Below, in pieces: positions 1 through 8,832 of a stretch of DNA of 35,202 nucleotides. This stretch comes from CAZKUN01 sp964555935. GTDB taxonomy: Bacteria > Armatimonadota > Zipacnadia > Zipacnadales > VGFC01. Location of the stretch: assembly GCA_964555935.1 (NCBI GenBank), contig CAZKUN010000076.1:1-35202 (forward strand). The letters run 5' to 3'. Position numbers and translations under genes: made by a program. How positions within the stretch are numbered: position 1 is the first letter of the stretch; the number at the start of each line of letters is the position of its first letter. A model generated the notes under the pieces. The model saw nothing but the letters and a program-made list of their open reading frames with translations. It searched no databases and was not told where the DNA came from.

Positions 1-2685
1 AGAGGAATCTGGCCTTGGAGCCGCCAGGGCCCGCACTACCTGCACTACATCATCATGCTCAATGGTGATGAGCGAAAGATACTCACCGAGCTTGCGCCGA
101 AATGGGCGCCCCACGAGGACGTCAACATCCCCGGCAATGGCTACTACGGCTGCGAACTGGCCAATTTCCGAGACCCGGAAATCAGCCAGGGCGACAAGAT
201 CACGGTCATCGTGACGGACGAAGCCCACGGACAGCAGGCCATCGCCGAGGCCGAAGTGCCGGCCCTGCCAGGATCGATCCACCTCGACGTGCAGATGGCT
301 CCAGTTGAGTGGCGTCTGCCAAGCCTGCGCCTGGCAGATGGGACGCTATCGTGGGATGAGGCCGCCGCGACGACGCTGGTCTACCGGCGCGACCGGGACG
401 ATCGCTATGACGACGGACGCCCGCGCGGGCTATACGAGCTGGCCCTCCGGTTGACGGATGGCGAGACGGAGGTAGCAATCGACGAACCGGACGGCGGCGG
501 CTGGATGATCGTTCAGCAAGATGATGGTGGGAGCGTGATCGGCAGGTCGCGCGCGGCGCGGCTGTTCGCCGAGCCGGATGGCTACGCCAGCGAGATCTTT
601 GTGGGCGCAGACGGGGCGGTCACGACCGTCGACCATGGCACCATGGAGGCGACGGTCTGGAGCGCCGATGGGGAGCAGATGGGCACAGGTGCGCTGACGG
701 ATGTCGTCCCCCCGGACACGCATACCTGGCCGGATCCGCCGGACGGACTGGTCTTCCGCAGAGCCCGCGTGGCTCTGACAGACGGCTCGCACCTTTGGCT
801 CGATGGCATTGCGAACGAACTGGTCCAGACTGCGGACGGAGATGTCGTGAGGACCTTCCGTGGCGAGGCGTTTGGCGGACTCGAACGCCCGCGGGCGATG
901 GCACTCGGCCCTAACGGTGACGTGTACGTGCTCGCTAATGACGGGATCGTCATCGTACCGAGCGACCTCGAGGAGGAACTCCCGGAGATCGACGGTCGGA
1001 CGGTCAGGTGGCGCACAGGCGCTCCCGTGCGGTCGGAAGTCACTGTGGCGGGGCAGGGGACCGAGGCGGTCTTCACAGACGGAAAGAAGAAGCGGCGCGC
1101 GCACGAGGTGGAGATCGGCGACCTCGCCGGCGCGGGCAGGTACCGGGTCACCGTGAATCACAGCATCCGAATGGCGGGCACCCTCCCTGACTGGACCGGA
1201 GCCGACCTCCTCATCCCTCCATCGAAGGAAGGCTACACGCCGCACCTTCGCGTGCCGATTGCCATCGTCATCCTGACGAATGCGGTTCAGGAAGGGAAGA
1301 TACCCGATGGTGTCGAGCATCCCGGGCCGATCAGCGACGCGGAAGTCGAGCGACTGATCGAGGAGATGCGTGTCGCCCAGCGGTTCTACTGGATCAACTC
1401 GCACCTCAATTGCTTCCTCGACATGGACTTCATCATCGACCGGGAGCCGCGCAATGTGGAGGACTTCTCCGCTGCATACCGGCCAACGCGCGAGAACCTG
1501 AAGCCGATTCTCGACGCGCAAGGCAAGAACCTCGACGACTACGCGGGGGTCTGTCGGATCATCGCCGAGCAGGCATACGATGCCAACACGCAGACATGGC
1601 GACTCGCGGGGCGTGGGGGAGGGTTCACCTCCGGCGTGACCGAGGGGACGGAAGATCCGGGGTGGAGCTGGTGGCGCGCCTGTGCCGAGGACTATTTCAT
1701 CCCGGATGCGTGGCTGTTCGTCCATGAGTACGGGCACCAGATCGACGCCATGTACCACGCTAGCGGTGGGCCGGAGTTCTGGGGCAACCACTTCGCGCCG
1801 CAGGAGGGCAACGTCGCGCGATTCGGCGAGCACTTCGATGGGATGGCCTACGTCCTGCGTTGGTGGGAACCGAGTAAGTACTTCGGGAGCGACTGGGGGA
1901 CGGTCGAGTTCGCGGTGGATGTTGATGGCGATGGGATTCCAGATGACGCGCCCGAGTTGCCGATAGACGAAAAGCGCTTCGGCAGCGATTCCACCGAGAC
2001 CGACACAGACAACGATGGCCTGAGCGACATTGACGAACTCAAGCTGCTCAACACAGTCGAGCGCGGCCTCGGACAGATCTGGGCGGCCCCCATCCTGCCT
2101 GATCCGACAGACCCAGATACCGATGGTGACGGTGAACGCGACGGCGACGATGGCCAGCCGCTCTACCGCAATACGGCGATTGGGCCTCCGGATGTCCCGA
2201 CCGAGTTCCGTCCCATCATCGGGGCGGGCATGACATGCTCCGTCGGAGGGGCTTGGGGTCCGGATGGCCTGGAGATCGACTGGCAGACCGACGAGCCCAG
2301 GCGCGTGATGATCCAGATCGACGCGGATAACGATGGCTGGTTCGTCGGCAGAGACAACTATCACATCACCATTGATCCGCCCTCGACCGATGGCGAGGCG
2401 CCCCGAGTGAATGCGCACATCATGAACTGCGCGGAGCCAGGCAAATGGCCATTTGACGATAAGGACCTCATCGAAGCCGGCGATCTGGAGTGCTTCGTCA
2501 TCGACGGCATGACGGGCTACCAACTCAAGCTGATTCTAGGACCATCGCCAGAGACCGGCTTGGAGCTGAAGGCTGGCGAGACCATCGGCATCAACTATGG
2601 CGTGGCCCATCCGATCCGTAACGCCACATTCCTCATGGCGTTTCAGCCGCACTCGCTCGTGCCGATGACACTGGAGGAGTTCTGA
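1..2685 (+). CDS. Secreted metallopeptidase-like protein with calcium-binding repeats (5' truncated)
   Basis: The frame is open to the left edge, so the gene starts outside the window; the first internal ATG is at 55. Residue numbers here count from that Met. A zinc-peptidase motif HEYGH lies at residues 557-561 (nt 1723-1737), preceded by a Trp/Tyr-rich stretch. Aspartate-rich calcium loops follow near residues 622, 651 and 686 (DVDGDGIPDD, DTDNDGLSD, DTDGDGERDGDDG), resembling thrombospondin type-3 or dockerin-like repeats. The first 350 residues contain beta-propeller-like text (NGDVYVLANDGIVIV). Such architecture is typical of extracellular proteins, but the signal peptide would lie upstream and is not visible. 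The stop overlaps the next start (TGATG), so the nitrilase is translationally coupled. The substrate is unknown; the HExxH alone does not prove peptidase activity. Confidence 0.75.
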   Translation, partial: RGIWPWSRQGPHYLHYIIMLNGDERKILTELAPKWAPHEDVNIPGNGYYGCELANFRDPEISQGDKITVIVTDEAHGQQAIAEAEVPALPGSIHLDVQMAPVEWRLPSLRLADGTLSWDEAAATTLVYRRDRDDRYDDGRPRGLYELALRLTDGETEVAIDEPDGGGWMIVQQDDGGSVIGRSRAARLFAEPDGYASEIFVGADGAVTTVDHGTMEATVWSADGEQMGTGALTDVVPPDTHTWPDPPDGLVFRRARVALTDGSHLWLDGIANELVQTADGDVVRTFRGEAFGGLERPRAMALGPNGDVYVLANDGIVIVPSDLEEELPEIDGRTVRWRTGAPVRSEVTVAGQGTEAVFTDGKKKRRAHEVEIGDLAGAGRYRVTVNHSIRMAGTLPDWTGADLLIPPSKEGYTPHLRVPIAIVILTNAVQEGKIPDGVEHPGPISDAEVERLIEEMRVAQRFYWINSHLNCFLDMDFIIDREPRNVEDFSAAYRPTRENLKPILDAQGKNLDDYAGVCRIIAEQAYDANTQTWRLAGRGGGFTSGVTEGTEDPGWSWWRACAEDYFIPDAWLFVHEYGHQIDAMYHASGGPEFWGNHFAPQEGNVARFGEHFDGMAYVLRWWEPSKYFGSDWGTVEFAVDVDGDGIPDDAPELPIDEKRFGSDSTETDTDNDGLSDIDELKLLNTVERGLGQIWAAPILPDPTDPDTDGDGERDGDDGQPLYRNTAIGPPDVPTEFRPIIGAGMTCSVGGAWGPDGLEIDWQTDEPRRVMIQIDADNDGWFVGRDNYHITIDPPSTDGEAPRVNAHIMNCAEPGKWPFDDKDLIEAGDLECFVIDGMTGYQLKLILGPSPETGLELKAGETIGINYGVAHPIRNATFLMAFQPHSLVPMTLEEF

Positions 2686-3548
2686 TGAGCAGAACTGCGC
2701 TCGTAGCCTGCGTGCAGCCACCGTACTTGGATGGAAGCGGAAAGCTGTCGCCGCAACAGATAATGGACGAAGGGCTGGCGCTATTGCAGCGGGCGGGCGA
2801 ACGCGGCGCCGACATCGCGTGTCTGCCCGAGTACTTCAACGCCATGAACGCAACGCCCCAGGAGGGCGCGCGACTGATCCAGACCGTCCCCGGGCCGCTG
2901 ACGGAGCGCGTGGGAGAGATCGCCCAGGCGAACGGCATGCACGTGGTGCTTCCGATGGCTGAGCTTCGCGGCCAACGGGTCTACAACAGCGCCACGACCA
3001 TCGGCGCCGAGGGCGAGATCGTCGGCGTGGCCGACAAGACCCACCTGACGCGGATTGAGCGTGACGTGCTGGGAATCACGCCGGGCGATGAATACGGCGT
3101 CTTCGACCTTCCGTGGTGCCGCGCGGGAATCATGACCTGCTATGACGGTCACTTCCCCGAGGTCGCGCGGATTCTGGCGCTCAAGGGCGCGGAGATCATC
3201 TTCTTCCCATCGCTCCAGAGGCGCCTCGGCGAGCGGAAGTGCGCGATCCAGGTCGCCGCGAGGGCGATGGACAACGCCATCTACGTGGCGCGGTCGAGCT
3301 ACGGCGTCGCGACTGATGTGGCGTGGAACGTGGAGATGATGTACGGGCTGAGCTGCATTGTCGGGCCTCAGGGCGACACGCTCGCGAACTGCGGCCGACA
3401 TGCGGGTGTCTGTTACTCCGAGATCGACTTCGCCCAAGCGCCGCTGCAGGAGCGGAGCGCGGGCGACGCGACCGGCGATCTGCGCGAGTTCCTCCGCGAA
3501 GACCGACGGCCCGAGACGTATGGGGCGCTAGTCGACGAATCTGATTGA
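2685..3548 (+). CDS. Nitrilase-superfamily carbon-nitrogen hydrolase
   Basis: This is a 287-residue protein with the full nitrilase-superfamily catalytic triad in order: Glu49 (CLPEYF), Lys118 (ADKTHLT) and Cys152 (MTCYDGHFPE). The family cleaves C-N bonds of amides, N-carbamoyl compounds or nitriles using a Cys-Glu-Lys centre. The sequence resembles the N-carbamoyl or omega-amidase type branches rather than true nitrilases, but the substrate cannot be assigned. No signal peptide is seen, so it is probably cytoplasmic. The start ATG overlaps the upstream stop by one base, and GGAGGAG sits just before it inside the upstream coding end. The 3' end overlaps the convergent glycosidase-like gene by 21 nt. 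Confidence 0.88.
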   Translation: MSRTALVACVQPPYLDGSGKLSPQQIMDEGLALLQRAGERGADIACLPEYFNAMNATPQEGARLIQTVPGPLTERVGEIAQANGMHVVLPMAELRGQRVYNSATTIGAEGEIVGVADKTHLTRIERDVLGITPGDEYGVFDLPWCRAGIMTCYDGHFPEVARILALKGAEIIFFPSLQRRLGERKCAIQVAARAMDNAIYVARSSYGVATDVAWNVEMMYGLSCIVGPQGDTLANCGRHAGVCYSEIDFAQAPLQERSAGDATGDLREFLREDRRPETYGALVDESD

Positions 3549-4886
3549 GTACAGATCAGCGTCCTTCAGCGCGAACTTGAGTCTCACCGTCGTGCCTGCC
3601 AGCTTGGATACGTCAGTGCCGGTTCCCCACGTGACCGTGTGGGCTATCTCGTCGCCGTAGATCTCGGGGCTCAGTTCGAAGCCTGGGATCGCCGCGCCCG
3701 ATTCGTTCTGGATCTCGACCTGGACGCTACCGATAGCTGAAGTCTCGTAGTTGATTACGAGCTGCTTACCCGCGAATGTAAGCGGCTTCGTGATCAGTTC
3801 GCCGCCGGGCGCGTCTGCGCTGATGCTGACAAACCCATCCAGGCGGAGCGACCCGCGGCGCAGTCGGCAGGTCGGGTGGCGATAGTTCTCCACCCAATAC
3901 AGGCTCAGTTCAATCGGCGAGGTCTGGATCATCCCGCAAGCGATGTGGTTGTTGCGTTCAGTCCAGTTGTTGCGGTCCAGCCCTGGCCTCAAGAAGGCCT
4001 CAACGTAGCGGTGCCAGTTGAGTCCATCGCGACTGCACATGAAGACGCCGTCTGAGACGCCGACATCCTTGTGCTCCTTGACCTTTTGCCGCGCGGGCAC
4101 GAAGCGCTTGGGGAAGGCCAGGTAGATGTGCGGAGCGCGGAGGTAGGGCACCGTCGCGTTCGTGTAGAGATGCTCGTTCGGGACGTCAAACTCCAGCCAC
4201 TCCGGCGACGTCCAGTTCAGGAAATCCTGGCTGGTCGCGCGGCGGATGTGGCGGACGCCGTCCTTGAAATCGCGCAGGTAGGCGACGTACTCGCCCTTGA
4301 CCGCATCGTAGAATGCCAGGTTCTGCGAATCGAACGCGCCCTCGGTGATGACAGGCTCGTCGCGCATCAGTTCCCAGTGAATCCCGTCGGGCGACGACAG
4401 CGCCACAAGCGGGCCGCCGGCGAGCGCCTTGTAGCGCTCTTCCGGCTTGCAGTCTGGACTGGTATCGAGGCATGGCGCGAAGTTGTGCGTCCCCGGCCCC
4501 GTCCAGATGATATTCGTGGCATTGTTGCCCTCCCACTCGTGCAACCCCAGCGCCGGTCGCGTCCAGGAGATGCCATCCGGGCTCTCCGCATAGCAAGTGA
4601 GCTGATGCCCGCCCTCAGCCGCCGACCCACTCCCGCGGAAGTAGCACCGCACCAGACCATCGTCCTGGAAGACGGTGACGTAGAAGCTCGTGTCGCCCTC
4701 CCACGGGTTGTCGAAGCTGAACGCGACTTCCTGAGGAACGGGGTGCTGAAGTTCCTGCGTCACGCCGGTCATCGATTCGATCAGGTAGTCGTCGACGAAC
4801 AGCTCCAGCCGCGAGCCGATATCAAGCACTTGGGTGCCCCCCTCAAGGCAGATCATAAGAGCGATGCCGATCGATGCGATGCGCAC
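3528..4886 (-). CDS. Secreted five-bladed beta-propeller glycosidase-like protein
   Basis: The product is 452 residues. A short hydrophobic leader is followed by the block RLELFVDDYLIE, then repeated Trp/Asp-rich segments (NPWEGDTSFYVTVFQDDG, ARPALGLHEWEG-like) typical of proteins distantly related to GH32/GH43/GH68-type propellers. The last 110 residues form a jelly-roll-like module beginning DGFVSISA and ending LYSIRFVD, a recurrent C-terminal module in similar secreted proteins. The start is GTG at 4884-4886 with AGGAGGG six bases upstream. That Shine-Dalgarno overlaps the stop of the UroD-like gene (gap 11 nt), so the two are co-transcribed. Catalytic residues cannot be assigned with confidence. 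It may act on an oligosaccharide in the periplasm or outside the cell. Confidence 0.72.
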   Translation of the reverse strand: MRIASIGIALMICLEGGTQVLDIGSRLELFVDDYLIESMTGVTQELQHPVPQEVAFSFDNPWEGDTSFYVTVFQDDGLVRCYFRGSGSAAEGGHQLTCYAESPDGISWTRPALGLHEWEGNNATNIIWTGPGTHNFAPCLDTSPDCKPEERYKALAGGPLVALSSPDGIHWELMRDEPVITEGAFDSQNLAFYDAVKGEYVAYLRDFKDGVRHIRRATSQDFLNWTSPEWLEFDVPNEHLYTNATVPYLRAPHIYLAFPKRFVPARQKVKEHKDVGVSDGVFMCSRDGLNWHRYVEAFLRPGLDRNNWTERNNHIACGMIQTSPIELSLYWVENYRHPTCRLRRGSLRLDGFVSISADAPGGELITKPLTFAGKQLVINYETSAIGSVQVEIQNESGAAIPGFELSPEIYGDEIAHTVTWGTGTDVSKLAGTTVRLKFALKDADLYSIRFVD

Positions 4887-4897
4887 GCGATGCCCTC

Positions 4898-6001
4898 CTA
4901 GTCGGCGAGGCCGCAGACCTCATCGACGAGTTCGGTAATAGCCCACACCTTGTCAATCTCTCCGACCTGGCTGATCTCATCCGAGATGCCCAGCACCAGG
5001 CGCCCGCCGAACATATCGATGACGCGCTTGGTGAAGTCGACGATGAACTCAGTTGAGTATTGGTCGAGGAAGAAGATCGCGGGGATCAGGTCAAGCAGCA
5101 CCATATCCCCTGTGTGCTCGGCGATCATCTCCAGAGTCATGTCGCACTGGGGCTCGGGCGTGAGCGACTCCACCGAATCGAGCCCGGTGTCTTTGAGCAT
5201 CGGCAGGATCGTCGCCGAATTACCGTCCCAGTGGCTGTGTACGAACCGCCCGTGCGAGTGCAGAAACTCGCTGATCCGTTGCCACTTCGGCATGACGTAC
5301 TTCTCCAGGATCCGTGGCGGCGTGAACTCGTTGGTCGTGTGGTCTCCCAGGTTGTGGATGCGACACGGAAGCCCGAGAGCGGCCTCGGCCTGGCGCATAT
5401 CGCGGTCGTCGCAGGCCTTGACGTAAGCCATCATGAGGTCCGGATCGTCCGCCTCGAGGTAGCAGCAGTTCGGCAGCCCAGACCAGAACTTGATGAGTTC
5501 CGTGTAGCCGCTGCTGTTGAGGAAGACGGTCGGCTCGGCTCGATGAGCAACGCGGGCCGCTGCCGCTTCGAATGCCTCAACGTTGGCCCGGAACTGGGTT
5601 CGCTCGACGATGTCGATCAGGACGCGAAGGTCATCGGGTGACTCGATGGGCCACCCGTGGATGCGCCGATTCTTCAGCTTGCCATCGATCCAAATATCTT
5701 TGTACACGCGGGTTATAGTGCCCGTGGGAGTCGTGAAGGTCTCGATGAACTCGTCGTCACGCTGTTCGGTCGCGTGCGCGATGTCGTTGGGCTCGTTGTA
5801 GGCCTCAATGCCGGCCGACGCGGCGTAGCGGATGGAGCATCGCAGCTCGTCATAGATGGCGAAGTTGTCCATGCCCTCAAAGCGCGCCGGCATGGTGTCT
5901 TGGCCCATGTAGTGACCGATCCAGGTCTCGAGCCGTGGCTGCCAGAGCACCTTGTCCGTGGTCTTCTCGAAGATCGCGAGGTTGAGTTCTTTGCGCGTCA
6001 C
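4898..6001 (-). CDS. UroD-like (MtaA/CmuA-related) family protein
   Basis: This 367-residue protein has the TIM-barrel pattern of the uroporphyrinogen decarboxylase superfamily: an early substrate-entrance region, EFLHSHGRF, and a late VLGISDEIS strand. It is not a standard HemE: the N-terminal decarboxylase signature is absent. In corrinoid-dependent methyltransferases of this superfamily zinc is held by an H-x-C...C set. Here the equivalent position reads His255-Ser-His257-Trp-Asp, so the Cys is missing. The start is GTG at 5999-6001 with GGAGG twelve bases upstream. It heads an operon with the beta-propeller gene. A role in demethylation or in handling a small carbon compound is inferred, not shown. 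Confidence 0.75.
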   Translation of the reverse strand: MTRKELNLAIFEKTTDKVLWQPRLETWIGHYMGQDTMPARFEGMDNFAIYDELRCSIRYAASAGIEAYNEPNDIAHATEQRDDEFIETFTTPTGTITRVYKDIWIDGKLKNRRIHGWPIESPDDLRVLIDIVERTQFRANVEAFEAAAARVAHRAEPTVFLNSSGYTELIKFWSGLPNCCYLEADDPDLMMAYVKACDDRDMRQAEAALGLPCRIHNLGDHTTNEFTPPRILEKYVMPKWQRISEFLHSHGRFVHSHWDGNSATILPMLKDTGLDSVESLTPEPQCDMTLEMIAEHTGDMVLLDLIPAIFFLDQYSTEFIVDFTKRVIDMFGGRLVLGISDEISQVGEIDKVWAITELVDEVCGLAD

Positions 6002-6090
6002 GAGTAGTCGTCGCCTCCGTGGGTTGAGGAGCGTTGCCGTGAGATGGTTCCACGCACGGGTTAGCGGGCCCTCCGGGCGACTGCGGGGAG

Positions 6091-6119
6091 TTGCGTGGAC
6101 ACTTGGCCAAGGGTATACT
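6091..6119 (+). promoter_or_regulatory. Sigma-70 promoter with palindromic operator for the toxin-antitoxin pair
   Basis: The -35 hexamer TTGCGT (6091-6096) and the -10 hexamer TATACT (6114-6119) are separated by exactly 17 bases. The spacer contains a perfect 10-base palindrome CTTGGCCAAG (6102-6111). That position is ideal for an autorepressor, which is how most toxin-antitoxin operons are controlled. The antitoxin ATG lies 36 bases after the -10 element. Confidence 0.7.
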
Positions 6120-6155
6120 CAGTAGACCAGATGCACGTACTTGGAGGTGCTGCAA

Positions 6156-6629
6156 ATGGCCCGGCCGATTATGCGGATCACGCCCCATACGCTCAAGGAG
6201 AAATGGATCCAGCAGTCCCGCTCGGCCCTCGCCCGCCTGGAGTCGCGCGACTTGGCGCGAGCCGGGGAGGACGGTGTAATACGGGTGTCCCCCGAAGCGT
6301 TGCGCCGGGACCTAGACGCTGATGAGCGATCTGTGGTGTATCGTTTGCTGGGGTACGTCCAGGATCCCGCATGCCCGTTGATTGCGAAACGGGCCGGTGT
6401 TGTGGGTGGCCGGGCCGCTATCGCCGGGCGGAGGATGCCGGTCTGGCAAGTCTACGGGCGCGTGAGGGATGGGGAGCGACCGGAGGCCGTGGCGGCCGAA
6501 CTCGACTTGACCATGGACCAGATTGTTCAGGCGATCACCTACGCAGAGGCCCACGCAGACGAGATCAGGCAGGACGTCCTTGATCAGGAGTGGGCCCAGT
6601 CCCACGTGGGCGAGGGCACGGAGCGATGA
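6156..6629 (+). CDS. DUF433-domain antitoxin
   Basis: The product is 157 residues. The C-terminal part matches the DUF433 pattern: GVVGGRAAIAGRRMPVW, a helix-turn-helix-like stretch RPEAVAAELDLTMDQIVQAI, and the ending YAEAHADEI. DUF433 proteins are small DNA-binding antitoxins in the VapB45 group, commonly paired with DUF5615 toxins. The first 75 residues are an extra charged N-terminal segment, probably for toxin binding or dimerisation. The ATG at 6156 is chosen because GGAGG (6143-6147) lies eight bases upstream; an upstream in-frame TTG at 6141 would place that Shine-Dalgarno inside the gene. The stop overlaps the toxin start as ATGA, the usual coupling that keeps antitoxin made first. 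Confidence 0.85.
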   Translation: MARPIMRITPHTLKEKWIQQSRSALARLESRDLARAGEDGVIRVSPEALRRDLDADERSVVYRLLGYVQDPACPLIAKRAGVVGGRAAIAGRRMPVWQVYGRVRDGERPEAVAAELDLTMDQIVQAITYAEAHADEIRQDVLDQEWAQSHVGEGTER

Positions 6630-6988
6630 GGTTTCTGATCGACGAGGACACGTGCCCATGTCTCGCGGTGTATCTGCGCCACGGGGGGCACGATGCGGAG
6701 GCGGTCTGCACCAAGGGGCGTGGCGACTTGTTGGGCGAACCCGATGGTGTGATCTTCCGGGTCGCGACGGCCGAAGACCGGGTGATCATCACTCAGAATG
6801 CCGACGACTATCTTGAGTTGCACGAGCAGTGTCTTGCCGGCGGCCGATCTCACCCAGGCGTCGTCACAGCGCCTCAGCGCGGCCATCGTGATTTTCAACA
6901 GGTGTTTCGCTGGATGGACCAGTTGCTGAACGATCAGGCGCCCCCTACGTTTGCTGACGAAGTGCACCACCTCGCCGTGTATGTGTGA
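6626..6988 (+). CDS. DUF5615 PIN-like toxin
   Basis: The product is 120 residues, beginning MRFLIDEDTCPCLAVYLRHGGHDAEAV. This is the hallmark start of DUF5615 proteins, a PIN-like ribonuclease fold with acidic residues at the end of the first strand (Asp6, Glu7, Asp8). The central block RVIITQNADDY corresponds to the second conserved strand (usually V-I-T-x-D-x-D-F), here with Asn in place of the first Asp. The family is predicted to cleave RNA, and its DUF433 partner blocks it. The ATG overlaps the antitoxin stop (ATGA). The gene ends 17 bases before the purH -35 element, so the cassette is transcriptionally separate from purH. Confidence 0.85.
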   Translation: MRFLIDEDTCPCLAVYLRHGGHDAEAVCTKGRGDLLGEPDGVIFRVATAEDRVIITQNADDYLELHEQCLAGGRSHPGVVTAPQRGHRDFQQVFRWMDQLLNDQAPPTFADEVHHLAVYV

Positions 6989-7005
6989 CGGAGTCGCCCT
7001 AGGCT

Positions 7006-7034
7006 TTGACACGCGTGGTCACGCCAGCTATAAT
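7006..7034 (+). promoter_or_regulatory. Perfect consensus sigma-70 promoter of purH
   Basis: TTGACA (7006-7011), a 17-base spacer, then TATAAT (7029-7034): both hexamers and the spacing match the E. coli consensus exactly. The spacer holds an inverted repeat GCGTG-GT-CACGC (7013-7024) that could be an operator. The purH GTG lies 72 bases after the -10 element. Confidence 0.8.
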
Positions 7035-7106
7035 CGAGCGTACCAGTTGCCCACGAGTCTGCGACCTCGGGCGGCTGTTTTTCACGTTGATTGGGAGGGG
7101 TTTCTC

Positions 7107-8765
7107 GTGGCTAAGATCCGCCTTGCGCTTATCAGCGCGTATGACAAGACGGGCATAGCAGACCTGGCCAAAGCTCTTGCGGAGGCCGGCGTCAAGATTC
7201 TCTCGACGGGCGGGACGCTTAGGGCGATCTCCGAAGCCGGCGTGGATGTGACGGCCGTCGATGAGCACACGGGCTTCCCTGAGATGATGGATGGCCGCGT
7301 CAAGACGCTGCACCCGAAGATCCATGGCGGATTGCTCGCGCTGCGTGGCAGCGAGGACCACATGGCGCAGGCGGCGGAGCACGATGTTGAGATGATCGAC
7401 CTCGTCGTCTGCAATCTCTACCCCTTCGAAGCCACAATCGCGCAGCCCGGCGTCTCGGTCGAGGAAGCCATCGAGCGGATCGATGTCGGCGGCCCGTCCA
7501 TGATTCGCTCGGCGTCGAAGAACTTCCAGTCGGTGACCGTCATCTGCAACCCAGCGCGCTACGAGCAAGTGCTGGCTGAGATGGCAGCCAACGATGGCGA
7601 GACGACGTACGAGCTGCGGCGCGACCTCGCGTTGGAGGCGTTCAAGCACACCGCCAAGTACGATGCCGCGATCTCGAACTACCTCGCCGAGCAGGTCCGA
7701 GGCGATAGCGATGACGTATTCCCGCCCGTGTTCACGCCCTGGTACGAGAAGGTCGGTGGCGATCTGCGCTATGGCGAGAATTCCCACCAATCGGGAGCGC
7801 TCTACGTGGATGTCCGCTCAACCGAGACGGGCGTCGCGGGCGCGATTCAGCACCACGACCTCGAGAGCGGCCGGCAGATGTCGTTCAACAACTACCTGGA
7901 CGCCACGGCGGCGCTGAAGACCGCCCGAGATTTCGAGGAGCCGACTGCGATAGTCATCAAGCACCTGAATCCGTGTGGCGCCGCGTCGGCCGATACCCTC
8001 GCGCAAGCCTATCAGGACGCGTGGGTCTGCGATCCGATCTCCGCCTTCGGATCAGTGATGGCGTTCAATCGCGTGCTGGACCTCGAGACTGCCAGCATGA
8101 TCGGCAGTAACGACTACCTTCGCGAGGTCGTTGAGCCGCGCTACCGTGAGGAGACGGGCGACACGGAGTCGATGATTCTCTCCGCCTTCCCGGAGGCGGT
8201 GATTGCGCCCGGGTTCGAGCCGGACGCGCTGGAGAAGCTGAAGTCGGTGAAGAGCCTTCGCGTCCTCGAGGTCCCAGACTTCTTCGGACCGGAGGCTGGT
8301 GACTGGGACTACGATACGCGCAAGGTTCCCGGCGGCATTCTCCTGCAAGATGAGGACGTGAAACGCGCTGCTGAGGCCGACATGACGGTCGCGACGGAGA
8401 AAGCTCCGACGCCCGAGCAGATGAAGTCGCTGATCTTCGCGGATGGCATCGCGAAGCACGTGAAGAGCAACACGATCCTGCTCGTGCAAGGCACGCGGAC
8501 GGTCGGCGTCGGCGCCGGGCAGATGAGCCGCGTTGACTCAGCGGTGATCGCCGCGCGCAAGGCGGGGAAGAGGGCCCAGGGCTCTGTCATGGCGTCGGAC
8601 GCGATGTTCCCGGCGCGCGATGGGCTCGATGAAGCCGTCGGCGCGGCCGGCGCGGTTGCCGTCATCCAGCCTGGCGGGTCGATCCGTGACGAGGAAGTCG
8701 TCGCCGCCGCCAACGAGCATGGGATCGCGATGGTACTCACGGGCATGAGGCACTTCAGGCACTAG
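7107..8765 (+). CDS. purH: Bifunctional AICAR formyltransferase / IMP cyclohydrolase
   Basis: This enzyme performs the last two steps of de novo IMP synthesis. The N-terminal methylglyoxal-synthase-like cyclohydrolase domain shows ISAYDKTGI, STGGT and HPKIHGGLLALR. The C-terminal formyltransferase domain shows RYGENSHQ, FNNYLDATAAL, IKHLNPCGAA (catalytic Lys-His), ASDAMFPARDG, IQPGGSIRDEE and the terminal TGMRHFRH. At 552 residues it is slightly longer than the usual 510-530. The GTG at 7107 is preferred over the longer upstream frame because GGGAGGGG sits six bases before it and family homology begins there (AKIRLALISAYDKTG). It is transcribed from the consensus promoter at 7006. glyA follows 206 bases later; both enzymes use the tetrahydrofolate one-carbon pool. 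Confidence 0.97.
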   Translation: MAKIRLALISAYDKTGIADLAKALAEAGVKILSTGGTLRAISEAGVDVTAVDEHTGFPEMMDGRVKTLHPKIHGGLLALRGSEDHMAQAAEHDVEMIDLVVCNLYPFEATIAQPGVSVEEAIERIDVGGPSMIRSASKNFQSVTVICNPARYEQVLAEMAANDGETTYELRRDLALEAFKHTAKYDAAISNYLAEQVRGDSDDVFPPVFTPWYEKVGGDLRYGENSHQSGALYVDVRSTETGVAGAIQHHDLESGRQMSFNNYLDATAALKTARDFEEPTAIVIKHLNPCGAASADTLAQAYQDAWVCDPISAFGSVMAFNRVLDLETASMIGSNDYLREVVEPRYREETGDTESMILSAFPEAVIAPGFEPDALEKLKSVKSLRVLEVPDFFGPEAGDWDYDTRKVPGGILLQDEDVKRAAEADMTVATEKAPTPEQMKSLIFADGIAKHVKSNTILLVQGTRTVGVGAGQMSRVDSAVIAARKAGKRAQGSVMASDAMFPARDGLDEAVGAAGAVAVIQPGGSIRDEEVVAAANEHGIAMVLTGMRHFRH

Positions 8766-8832
8766 GAGAGACAATGATATTCACATTCCCCCTATGGGCC
8801 AGAGGCGGCTGCAGATAAAGCCCGCTCCGCGC

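Noticed and set aside
430..2523. Long minus-strand ORF (697 codons) opposite the metallopeptidase-like gene
   Set aside because: Antisense shadow of a GC-rich gene: composition is Arg/Val/Asp/His-rich, no motif, and the plus strand encodes a recognisable HEYGH and calcium-binding protein.
7093..7105. GGGAGGGGTTTC before purH resembles the REP-like unit
   Set aside because: Lacks GTAG and the AACCCC arm; it is explained as the purH Shine-Dalgarno.
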